DNA from: Aidingimonas halophila
GTDB lineage: Bacteria > Pseudomonadota > Gammaproteobacteria > Pseudomonadales > Halomonadaceae
Assembly (NCBI RefSeq): GCF_900106955.1
Contig: NZ_FNNI01000001.1
Span: 372,001-436,000 of the forward strand
Direction: 5' to 3'
Length of the DNA stretch: 64,000 nucleotides
Part shown: in pieces, positions 56,715 through 64,000 of the stretch
How positions within the stretch are numbered: position 1 is the first letter of the stretch
How the letters are laid out: each line of letters begins with the position of its first letter
The notes under the pieces: generated by a model
What the model saw: the letters and a program-made list of their open reading frames with translations, nothing else
Told to the model about the DNA's origin: nothing
The model's database searches: none
Translations under genes and position numbers: made by a program

Positions 56715-57664
56715 GACATCGCTCCCGGGAAATGCTGCCAGCCTGCCGGCCCGGCGCAGGAGACACCCCGAATCCCCGGTGACGACGAAAATCGCCCGAC
56801 CGGAGTCAAGGACACTCCGACCGTTGCCAATGCCGAACGCGCCTCGTCCAGAGAGTCCGGAGGCAAGGCCAACAGGAGCTCATAATCATCCCCGCCGGTG
56901 AGGGCTGCCTGTAACGCATCGGCCTCCCCCAGGCGATGCGTCAATATCGGTTCACGGGGTATCGATGACGCATCGAGATCCGCGCCGACACCACTGGCTG
57001 TGCAGAGATGACCGAGATCGGCGAGCAACCCGTCGGAGATATCGATCGCCGCCGTCGCGAGATCACGCAGCAAACGTCCGGCTTCAAGGCGTGGCTGCGG
57101 TAACAAATAGGCGACCAGCAGCGGATCGTCGAGATCGCGCTCGCCATTCTGCCAGGCACGCAGGCCGCCATGGGCACTTCCCAGACTACCGGTCACGACG
57201 ACCAGATCCCCTGCCCTGGCCCCGCTACGTTTCAGCGCTTGGCCATAAGGGAGTTCGCCATGCACGGTCACGCCGATCGCCAACGTACCACGGGTGACAT
57301 CCCCGCCGGCCAACGCCACCCCGTGCACATCGGCCAGGGCATGAAAACCACGTGCGAATTCGGCCAGCCACTCATCATCGGCATGAGTCAGCATCAACGC
57401 CATCAGGCACCACCGCGGACGGGCCCCCATGGCAGCGAGATCGCTCAGACTGACGGCCAATGCTCGATGACCAATGGCATGGGGCGGTGCCTCACGGGGA
57501 AAATGAATCTCACTGACGGAGGTATCGACGCTCACCACCAACTGGTGCCCGGGCGTCGGCCACAGCAATGCACTGTCATCGCCAATACCCAACTCGACCC
57601 CCTCGCCCTGAGTGGGTCGAGCAAAGTGCCGGGCGATCAGTTCGAACTCACTGGTCACCGGCAT
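56711..57664 (-). CDS. thiL: Thiamine-monophosphate kinase
   Basis: A 317-residue AIR-synthase-fold kinase making thiamine diphosphate. Motifs are GIGDDSALLWPTPG, VVSVDTSVSEIHFP, GHRALAVSLSDLAAMGARP, AGGDVTRG, IDISDGLLADLGHLC and GGDDYELLLALP. The ATG at 57664 is one base after the nusB stop, which supports coupling; ATGs at 57679 and 57691 lie inside nusB. Confidence 0.94.
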   Translation of the reverse strand: MPVTSEFELIARHFARPTQGEGVELGIGDDSALLWPTPGHQLVVSVDTSVSEIHFPREAPPHAIGHRALAVSLSDLAAMGARPRWCLMALMLTHADDEWLAEFARGFHALADVHGVALAGGDVTRGTLAIGVTVHGELPYGQALKRSGARAGDLVVVTGSLGSAHGGLRAWQNGERDLDDPLLVAYLLPQPRLEAGRLLRDLATAAIDISDGLLADLGHLCTASGVGADLDASSIPREPILTHRLGEADALQAALTGGDDYELLLALPPDSLDEARSALATVGVSLTPVGRFSSSPGIRGVSCAGPAGWQHFPGAMS

Positions 57665-57665
57665 A

Positions 57666-58160
57666 TCAACGACGGGCATGGACCTCGGCATACCGCAGGC
57701 GTGAGGCGAGCTTGTCGAGAATGCCGTTGACGTACTTGTGACCGTCGGTGGCGCCGAACGACTTGGCGAGCTCGACGCCCTCGTTGATCACCGCTCGATA
57801 CGGTACGTGCAAACGATGTGACAATTCGTAGGCTCCCAAGCGCAGGATGGCCAACTCGACCAGATCCAGATCCTCCAGACGACGATCCAGCAAGGGGGCA
57901 ATCGCCTCATCCAGAGATTCACGGTGTTTGACCACGTTGTGCAGCAGTTCATGGAAAAGCGCCATGTCGGCGATTTCCATGACTTTCGACCAATTTTCAT
58001 GGTCAGAGAGATCCTCATCGGCGGTCTGGGATCGGAACTCCGCTTCAATGGTCGCGATCGGCTTGCCTGTCAACTGCCACTGATACAGGCCCTGGATTGC
58101 AAGTTCCCGCGCTGCGTGACGGGACTCCTGGGCCGCCGTTCCACGCTGGGTCCCTTTCAT
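57666..58160 (-). CDS. nusB: Transcription antitermination factor NusB
   Basis: A 164-residue all-helical protein that with NusE binds boxA RNA in rRNA antitermination. [43 protein letters not shown] and [33 protein letters not shown] are conserved. It overlaps ribH by four bases. Confidence 0.95.
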   Translation of the reverse strand: MKGTQRGTAAQESRHAARELAIQGLYQWQLTGKPIATIEAEFRSQTADEDLSDHENWSKVMEIADMALFHELLHNVVKHRESLDEAIAPLLDRRLEDLDLVELAILRLGAYELSHRLHVPYRAVINEGVELAKSFGATDGHKYVNGILDKLASRLRYAEVHARR

Positions 58161-58642
58161 GACTCACCCCCGAACTGCCTGAGCAACGAGACCATCTCCA
58201 GTGCCGCCATGGCCGCCTCGGTCCCCTTGTTGCCGGCTTTGGTGCCCGAACGCTCGAGAGCCTGCTCGATGGAGTTCACTGTCAGAACGCCATTGGCGAT
58301 CGGCGTTTCATATTCGAGTTGCAGACTGCTGATCGCACTGTTGCAGTTGCCGGCGACATATTCGAAATGGGGCGTCCCACCGCGGATCACCGCGCCCAGC
58401 GCGATCACTGCTTCGGGCTGAGCAACCTTGAGCACGCGTTTGACCGCAAGCGGCAGCTCCCAGGCTCCCGGGACGTGCACGATATCGATGTGTTCGGCGC
58501 TGACACCATGACGAACCAGGCAGTCGACCGCGCCCTCCACCAGCGAGTCGACCACATGATGATTGAAACGACCCACCACGATGACGTAACGGCCATCGAC
58601 GTCGGTGAAACTACCTTCGAGTTGGGTTATGGATTGCATCAT
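58157..58642 (-). CDS. ribH: 6,7-dimethyl-8-ribityllumazine synthase
   Basis: A 161-residue lumazine synthase. Motifs are [51 protein letters not shown] and [28 protein letters not shown]. The ATG at 58642 is five bases from AGGA; 58639 is also possible. It condenses the product of RibB with the pyrimidine from RibD and needs riboflavin synthase (ribE, not seen here) to finish riboflavin. Confidence 0.95.
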   Translation of the reverse strand: MMQSITQLEGSFTDVDGRYVIVVGRFNHHVVDSLVEGAVDCLVRHGVSAEHIDIVHVPGAWELPLAVKRVLKVAQPEAVIALGAVIRGGTPHFEYVAGNCNSAISSLQLEYETPIANGVLTVNSIEQALERSGTKAGNKGTEAAMAALEMVSLLRQFGGES

Positions 58643-58704
58643 TCTCATCCTGCTGATGGCGCACCGCACCCATAGTGCGGCGGCTCGAAGTCATCGGTCC
58701 CGAC

Positions 58705-59844
58705 TCAGGGACTCAACCGCTCCACGACTTCCAGATCGAAGCCGGACAGCGCAGAAAATTTCCAGGGCGAACTCAATAGTCGCATCTTGCCGACGCCGAG
58801 ATGGCGCAGTATCTGTGACCCGGTGCCGATGGTAAGGTAGTTGCCGGCACCGTCGGAATCACTGTTGCGAGGTGCGCGGCGACGCTCGAGAAGTAGATCG
58901 AGCTGATCCTTCAGATCCTTATGGGGTCGGCCGTCATCGAGTAGGACGAATACACCGCTATCAGCCTCTGCGATTTCCGCCAGTGCCGCCTGAGACGTCC
59001 AGCTTTGGCTGTCGGACCGCGCCAACGTCAACAGGTCACGCAGTGTGTCGGCCAGATGGACACGTACCGTGGTCAAAGAGTCCGGCGTCGGATGCCCTTT
59101 GACGAGAGCGAGGTGATGCGCTCCTTGGATGCGATCACGAAAGACATGCAGTTCCATTTCCCCGTACGCGGTCGACACGGGGGTGGCTTCCACATGCTCG
59201 ATGGTCTGCTCGTTATGGATACGATAGTGAATCAGATCCGCGATCGTGCCCATCTTGAGGCCATGCTCGGCCGCGAAACGCTCGAGTTCGGGACGCCGGG
59301 CCATGCTGCCATCTTCATTCATGACTTCACAGATGACGCCACTGGGCTCGAAACCGGCCATGGCCGACAGGTCACATGCCGCTTCCGTGTGGCCGGCACG
59401 CCGCAGCACCCCACCGGGTTCGGCCATCAGCGGGAAGATATGGCCCGGCTGGACGATATCCTCTGCACGCGCGTCCCGCGCCACGGCAGCCTGGATGGTC
59501 CTGGCCCGATCAGCGGCGGAAATGCCGGTTGAGACCCCCTCCGCCGCTTCGATGGAGAGCGTGAATTTGGTGCCATATCCTGCCCCGTTGTCACGCACCA
59601 TCAGTGGCAGCCGTAACCGCTCACAACGTTCTCGGGTCATCGGCAAGCAAATCAAGCCACGGGCATGGCGTGCCATGAAGTTGATGTGTTCGGCCTCGAC
59701 CATTTCGGCCGCCATGATCACATCACCCTCATTTTCGCGATCCTCATCATCCATGAGAATCACCATCTTGCCGCGGCGGATGTCGTCGATCAGTTCCTCG
59801 ACGGGAGCAAGGCCCGACGGCGAATCCTTTGATGTAGGCACCAT
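58705..59844 (-). CDS. ribB: 3,4-dihydroxy-2-butanone 4-phosphate synthase with degenerate GTP cyclohydrolase II domain (RibBX)
   Basis: A 379-residue protein. Residues about 1-200 are a complete DHBP synthase (MVILMDDEDRENEGDVIMAAE, GAGYGTKFTLSIEAAEGVSTGISAADR, RAGHTEAACDL). Residues about 205-379 align with GTP cyclohydrolase II but lack the zinc Cys residues and the active-site loop (the region reads GHPTPDSLTTVRVHLADTLRD), so only the first activity is expected. This RibBX form is known in proteobacteria, which keep a separate ribA. The start at 59844 follows GGGAGAACCC; a TTG 15 bases upstream is part of that site. Confidence 0.93.
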   Translation of the reverse strand: MVPTSKDSPSGLAPVEELIDDIRRGKMVILMDDEDRENEGDVIMAAEMVEAEHINFMARHARGLICLPMTRERCERLRLPLMVRDNGAGYGTKFTLSIEAAEGVSTGISAADRARTIQAAVARDARAEDIVQPGHIFPLMAEPGGVLRRAGHTEAACDLSAMAGFEPSGVICEVMNEDGSMARRPELERFAAEHGLKMGTIADLIHYRIHNEQTIEHVEATPVSTAYGEMELHVFRDRIQGAHHLALVKGHPTPDSLTTVRVHLADTLRDLLTLARSDSQSWTSQAALAEIAEADSGVFVLLDDGRPHKDLKDQLDLLLERRRAPRNSDSDGAGNYLTIGTGSQILRHLGVGKMRLLSSPWKFSALSGFDLEVVERLSP

Positions 59845-59948
59845 GGTGGGTTCTCCCAAAAACTATAATGTGCCGTCGTCGTAGAATGGCGACGACTCGC
59901 GTTACCCTTACACCTCTTTGGCAGGTGACGCCAGCACGGAATCGGCGC

Positions 59949-61151
59949 TCAGGGTACCTTGGTGGAAGGCTGTGCGCCAGTCTCCTGCGTATCTGTCGCT
60001 TGCAGGCGACGACTATGTGGTATCGCAATGATCCGCCAATCCTGTCCCAGCGCACGAATATCGGTGATATCCAGCGGCTTCTGCTGGGACATCCGAACCA
60101 ACCCAGGCAGCTCGAACAACGGCCGTGCCGTCCCGCCGAGGAGAGTTGGTGCCACGAACAACACCATCTCATCGACCCAGCCGCCATCGAGCATCGCTCC
60201 CGCCAGCGTGGCCCCGGTTTCCAGCAACGCTTCATTGATATCCTCGGCGTTGGCCAGATATTCCAGTAATGCCCCCGGTTCGACGCGACCATCCGGGGCC
60301 GAGGGCAGGCATACCACCTCGGCGCCCTGCGCTTCCAGCCGTTGCCGGCGCTCGGCATCACAGGAGCAGGTCGCCACCAGGGTGCGGCCTGGCTGACGCA
60401 AGCACTTCGCTGCCAGCGGCAGACGCAGTCGCGAATCGACGATGACACGCAGGGGCTGACGGCCAGCAATGGTCTCGGCATCGGGTAGATCGAGTTGGTC
60501 AGCACGCACGGTCAACCGGGAATCATCAGCAATGACCGAATCGACGCCACTGATAACGGCCCCGGACCGTGCTCGCAAACGCTGGACCTCCGAGCGGGCA
60601 CAGGGACCGGTAATCCATTGTGATTCCCCCGATGCCATTGCCGTACGTCCATCAAGACTCATTGCCATCTTGAGACACACGAAGGGGCGCCCTCGATGCA
60701 TACGTGACAGAAAGCCGCGATTGAGTTCCCGCGCATCGTTCTCGAGTACGCCACACTCGACGTCGATGCCGGCCTCACGCAGCATCTTCATCCCGCGACC
60801 GGCTACCTGTGGGTTGGGATCCGATAGCGCGATGACGACGCGCTTCACCCCGGCTTCGATCAATGCCTCGGCACATGGACCTGTACGACCGTGATGCGAA
60901 CAGGGCTCGAGAGTGACATAGGCAGTCGCACCGCGTGCCGCCTCCCCGGCCGCTCGCAAGGCATGAATCTCGGCATGCGGCTCTCCGGCTCGAGCGTGAT
61001 ATCCTTCACCGACGACCGTTTGCCGTTTGACCAGCACGCAGCCGACACAGGGATTGGGGTGGGCGGTATAATAACCGTGCCGTGCCAGCCGCAAAGCACG
61101 CGCCATCCAGGCTTCGGGGTTCGGTGTTACCATGCCTTGCTTACGTCTCAT
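59949..61151 (-). CDS. ribD: Bifunctional riboflavin deaminase/reductase
   Basis: A 400-residue enzyme for the second and third steps of riboflavin synthesis. The deaminase domain (about 1-150) has the zinc site HAEIHAL and [22 protein letters not shown]; the reductase domain has [21 protein letters not shown] and [19 protein letters not shown]. The ATG at 61151 overlaps the nrdR stop; another ATG is at 61133. In most relatives ribE follows ribD; here a 104-base gap leads straight to ribBX. Confidence 0.95.
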   Translation of the reverse strand: MRRKQGMVTPNPEAWMARALRLARHGYYTAHPNPCVGCVLVKRQTVVGEGYHARAGEPHAEIHALRAAGEAARGATAYVTLEPCSHHGRTGPCAEALIEAGVKRVVIALSDPNPQVAGRGMKMLREAGIDVECGVLENDARELNRGFLSRMHRGRPFVCLKMAMSLDGRTAMASGESQWITGPCARSEVQRLRARSGAVISGVDSVIADDSRLTVRADQLDLPDAETIAGRQPLRVIVDSRLRLPLAAKCLRQPGRTLVATCSCDAERRQRLEAQGAEVVCLPSAPDGRVEPGALLEYLANAEDINEALLETGATLAGAMLDGGWVDEMVLFVAPTLLGGTARPLFELPGLVRMSQQKPLDITDIRALGQDWRIIAIPHSRRLQATDTQETGAQPSTKVP

Positions 61152-61627
61152 TGATCGTCATTGGGAGGAAAGGTCGGCTCCTGGGCCAAGCGGTCAATCT
61201 CGGCGCGGAATTCATCAAGATCCTGAAACCGCCGGTATACCGAGGCAAAACGGATGTAGGCGACCTGATCCAGACGCTTTAGTGCGCGCATGACTTCTTC
61301 CCCCACCTCACGGGCTTCGACTTCGCGCTCACCACGGGCTCGCAGGCGCTGACGAATACGCTCGACAGCCGCCTCGATGGCCTCGGCGCTGACAGGTCGT
61401 TTCTCCAGCGCACGCAGCATGCCGGCACGCAGCTTGATTTCATCGAAGGTCTCACGCGAGCCATCACCCTTGATCACTCGAGGCATGACCAATTCGGCCG
61501 TCTCATAGGTGGTGAAACGCTCACTACAGGCGTTGCACTGACGTCGACGGCGAACCTGATCGCCATCAGCAACCAGTCGCGAATCGGTGACCTTGGTATC
61601 CTGCTTACCACAAAATGGGCAATGCAT
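61148..61627 (-). CDS. nrdR: Transcriptional repressor NrdR
   Basis: A 159-residue repressor of ribonucleotide reductase genes. The N-terminal zinc ribbon ([17 protein letters not shown] and [13 protein letters not shown]) is followed by an ATP-cone domain ([21 protein letters not shown]). It opens the riboflavin cluster in many gammaproteobacteria, as here, and overlaps ribD by four bases. Confidence 0.97.
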   Translation of the reverse strand: MHCPFCGKQDTKVTDSRLVADGDQVRRRRQCNACSERFTTYETAELVMPRVIKGDGSRETFDEIKLRAGMLRALEKRPVSAEAIEAAVERIRQRLRARGEREVEAREVGEEVMRALKRLDQVAYIRFASVYRRFQDLDEFRAEIDRLAQEPTFPPNDDQ

Positions 61628-61825
61628 CGGGAATGTTCCGGCGTCCTGGGGATGTATCGGCGTCTATCTTTCTCAATTCGACGAATTTGATGATAGTGTA
61701 ACGGCTTGTTCGGGGAGTACATAGCCTTGGTCTGCATTGCAGTACGTCCGGCTGGCATGGGTTCTGCATCAGATGTGGCCATCACCTGCCCCGAACAGCG
61801 TATCTGGCCCGGCCGGAGACCGACC

Positions 61826-63607
61826 ATGAGCACATCCGTTCCCCACGCTCCCCCTGAGTTCCTCGATACCGTCGCGTTCAACGATATCGCCTATCGACGC
61901 CTGCAAGAGATCTATGGGCCACGCGCCGACGAAGTCATGCGGCGCCTGGCAACGCTATTGATGCACCGTCGTGATGCACTCGAGAACGCGCCTCAAAGAC
62001 ACGATGGATCACTATGGAGCGAGCGCGACCAGTGGTTGATCACCTACGGCAATACGCTCACTGACGGCGATCGCACACCACTGGATGTCCTGGACGACTT
62101 CCTCGAGACCCGTTTGGGTAACACCTTCAGCGGCGTGCATGTCCTCCCTTTCTTTCCCTGGAGCAGTGATGACGGCTTTGCTGTCATCCACTACCGTGAA
62201 GTCGACCCCGCCCTCGGGGACTGGCCGGATATACGCCGAATTGCCATGCATCGCGACCTGATGGTCGACCTGGTCATCAATCATGTCTCCCGAGAATCCT
62301 TATGGTTTACTGATTATCTGGCCGGCTCCCAGCCAGGGAGGGATTATTTCATTGAAATGGAGCCGACGACCGACCTGTCACAGGTGGTGCGTCCCCGCAA
62401 CTCACCGTTACTGATTCCCGTGCCTACGCGTCGAGGGACACGGCATCTGTGGGCCACGTTCTCCGAAGACCAGATCGACCTGAACTTCGCCAACCCTGAT
62501 GTGCTCCTGGAGTTCATCGGTATCCTGTTGTTCTACGTCGAGCAAGGGGCTCGCATCATCCGTCTGGATGCCATCGCCTACCTATGGAAAGAGATCGGTA
62601 CGTCCTGTATCCATTTACCGCAAACCCATGCCATCGTTCGACTACTTCGGGCCATCCTCGATCATATGGCGCCCGGTACCTTGTTGATCACGGAAACCAA
62701 CGTGCCACATCACGAGAATCTCAGTTACCTGGGTCTCGAACGCCTTGGAGACGACACCGACACGCCGGATGAAGCCCACCTGATCTATCAATTCACCCTG
62801 CCGCCACTGCTGGTTCATACGCTGACCAGCGGTGAGGCAATGACTCTGGCCAACTGGCTGCGAACACTTCCCGACCTGCCCCCCGGGTGCAGTTACTTGA
62901 ATTTCACCGCCAGCCATGACGGTATTGGTGTCCGGGCCCTGGAAGGACTCCTCCCCGAGCATGAAGTCGAGGCCCTGCTGGAATTGATGCACCGCTTCGG
63001 CGGGTTCGTCAGCATGAAAACCGGTCCTGACGGTCAGGATTCTCCTTACGAGATCAACATCACCTATTTCGAGGCGCTGAAGGGAACCCGACGCGGTCCC
63101 GATCCCTGGCAGGTCGAACGTTTTCTATGCAGTCAGAACCTGATGCTGGCACTGCAGGGCATCCCGGCCCTGTACCTGCACTCACTCACGGCGACACTGA
63201 ACGACCATGAAGGCGTCGAACGCAGTGGTCGGTTACGCTCGATCAACCGACACCAATGGGAGATGAAAGCACTCGACGAACTCCTCGACAGCCGGAACAC
63301 CCCCACCCGGGAAGTGTTCCTGGCCCTCAAACGTCGACTGGATATCCGCCGTCACGAGCCCTGCTTCCACCCCAATGCAGCACAACGGGTTCTCGACTCC
63401 CCCGCCGAACTGTTGGGCATAGAGCGGGGACCAGTGGCCGACGGACGCCGACTGATCGCCATTTACAATGTGACCGACAAACGCCAACCCCTGGCAGTGG
63501 ATGAACTGGCAGGTCATGACTGGTTCGATCTGTTGGCAGGAGAACCCTGGCAACCGCACGACACCCTGGCCCCCTACCGCAGCCTGTGGCTGATCACGGA
63601 CCCATGA
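61826..63607 (+). CDS. GH13_18 glycoside phosphorylase (sucrose phosphorylase-like)
   Basis: A 593-residue alpha-glucosidase-family enzyme. The nucleophile Asp is in ARIIRLDAIAYLWKE, the acid/base Glu in LLITETNVPH, and the transition-state Asp in FTASHDGIGVRALEG. FSGVHVLPFFPWSSDDGFAV and INHVSRESLWFTDYL are typical of the GH13_18 phosphorylases. Members cleave sucrose, glucosylglycerol or glucosylglycerate with phosphate to give glucose 1-phosphate. In a halophile a compatible-solute substrate is attractive, but sequence alone does not decide. The ATG at 61826 follows GGAGACC. Confidence 0.88.
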   Translation: MSTSVPHAPPEFLDTVAFNDIAYRRLQEIYGPRADEVMRRLATLLMHRRDALENAPQRHDGSLWSERDQWLITYGNTLTDGDRTPLDVLDDFLETRLGNTFSGVHVLPFFPWSSDDGFAVIHYREVDPALGDWPDIRRIAMHRDLMVDLVINHVSRESLWFTDYLAGSQPGRDYFIEMEPTTDLSQVVRPRNSPLLIPVPTRRGTRHLWATFSEDQIDLNFANPDVLLEFIGILLFYVEQGARIIRLDAIAYLWKEIGTSCIHLPQTHAIVRLLRAILDHMAPGTLLITETNVPHHENLSYLGLERLGDDTDTPDEAHLIYQFTLPPLLVHTLTSGEAMTLANWLRTLPDLPPGCSYLNFTASHDGIGVRALEGLLPEHEVEALLELMHRFGGFVSMKTGPDGQDSPYEINITYFEALKGTRRGPDPWQVERFLCSQNLMLALQGIPALYLHSLTATLNDHEGVERSGRLRSINRHQWEMKALDELLDSRNTPTREVFLALKRRLDIRRHEPCFHPNAAQRVLDSPAELLGIERGPVADGRRLIAIYNVTDKRQPLAVDELAGHDWFDLLAGEPWQPHDTLAPYRSLWLITDP

Positions 63608-63690
63608 CGAGGCGCCGGAATATCGCTACAGTGGATACTCCCTGGATGCCGCTATCGTGTCATCCCAAGTTCTCGAGGAATTGAGTCCAC

Positions 63691-64000
63691 ATGCGAATCC
63701 CGGCACCTTTCGTACCACTGCTCCTGGCGATGTCGTCACTCCCCATGTCGGTCATGGCGCAGGAGTGGCCGGCACCGATTCGGGCTCTCGAAGAACAGAA
63801 CCTGACGATCCATGAGTCATTCGACGCTCCGGCCGGCATGACCGGCTATGCCGCCAGCGTGCAGGACAGGGAGATCGCCATCTACCTGACGGAAGATGGG
63901 GAACATGCCATCGTCGGGAATATGGTCGATGCCGAGGGCAACAACCTGTCGGAAGCCCCATTACAGGAAATTGTTCGTGGCCCCCAGGAAGAACGTATCC
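63691..64000 (+). CDS. dsbG: Thiol:disulfide interchange protein DsbG, 5' part
   Basis: The gene runs off the window end. The first 103 residues begin with a Sec signal peptide (MRIPAPFVPLLLAMSSLPMS, cut after residue 23) and continue WPAPIRALEEQNLTIHESFDAPAGMTGYA and EIAIYLTEDGEHAIVGNMVDAEGNNLSE, which match the DsbG dimerisation domain. The CPYC thioredoxin domain lies beyond the edge. DsbG protects single Cys residues in the periplasm. ATG 63691 is preceded by GAGGAA. It belongs with dsbB and Tat-exported MsrB among the periplasmic redox proteins of the window. Confidence 0.85.
   Translation, partial: MRIPAPFVPLLLAMSSLPMSVMAQEWPAPIRALEEQNLTIHESFDAPAGMTGYAASVQDREIAIYLTEDGEHAIVGNMVDAEGNNLSEAPLQEIVRGPQEERI

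Noticed and set aside
59845-59948. FMN riboswitch before ribBX
   Set aside because: The gap is only 104 bases and lacks the conserved FMN-aptamer segments; only a small CGTCG/CGACG stem is seen.

Overview
The window looks like the chromosome of a moderately halophilic gammaproteobacterium, most like Halomonas or a relative in the Halomonadaceae. This rests on gene content and order (rppH-ptsP-lgt-thyA-folA; yrfG-hslR-hslO-pckA next to nudE; nrdR-ribD-ribBX-ribH-nusB-thiL-pgpA), high GC, and acidic exported proteins. No database search was run. I see no rRNA, tRNA, insertion sequence, prophage or CRISPR array.

Layout. 1-3.3 kb: a GntR regulator, an aldo/keto reductase and a talarate/galactarate-type dehydratase (sugar-acid catabolism). 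3.4-5.2 kb: a persulfide-dioxygenase-like metallo-hydrolase and a glutaredoxin-MauE membrane protein. 5.3-14.8 kb: an accessory uptake-and-hydrolysis island with a peptide-type ABC transporter (one permease fused to its ATPase), an M20 amidohydrolase, a DUF1028 protein, an M42 peptidase of the subfamily tied to N-acetylglutaminylglutamine amide, and its own GntR regulator. 14.9-19.2 kb: two cyclic-di-GMP proteins flanking a gene-free region that carries an orphan terminator. 19.3-21.6 kb: a porin and a ProQ/FinO RNA-binding protein. 21.8-31.2 kb: folA, thyA, a small DUF4258/DUF2283 pair, lgt, a TSUP permease, a degenerate signalling protein, an NRDE protein, ptsP, rppH and a HAD phosphatase.

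31.5-37.3 kb: a Helicobacter-type malate:quinone oxidoreductase behind a structured leader, then a two-gene RND efflux pump. 37.3-44.6 kb: rsd, dsbB, gshA, tex, an FMN reductase behind a near-perfect SoxR-type promoter, a YbaK-family deacylase and a Tat-exported MsrB. This stretch is rich in thiol and redox functions. 44.6-50.3 kb: pckA with a HexR-like site, hslO, hslR, yrfG, nudE and a Gfo/Idh/MocA oxidoreductase. 50.4-56.2 kb: ilvD, an AsrA-type Lon protease and a DUF945 protein. 56.2-61.6 kb: the riboflavin/thiamine/NusB cluster, without ribE. 61.8-64 kb: a GH13_18 glycoside phosphorylase and the 5' part of dsbG, cut by the window edge.

The strongest leads are the peptide/N-blocked amino acid island, the SoxR and HexR operator candidates, the structured mqo leader, the orphan terminator at 17.16 kb, the DUF4258/DUF2283 insertion inside lgt-thyA, and the kinase-less receiver protein at 25.2-26.6 kb.
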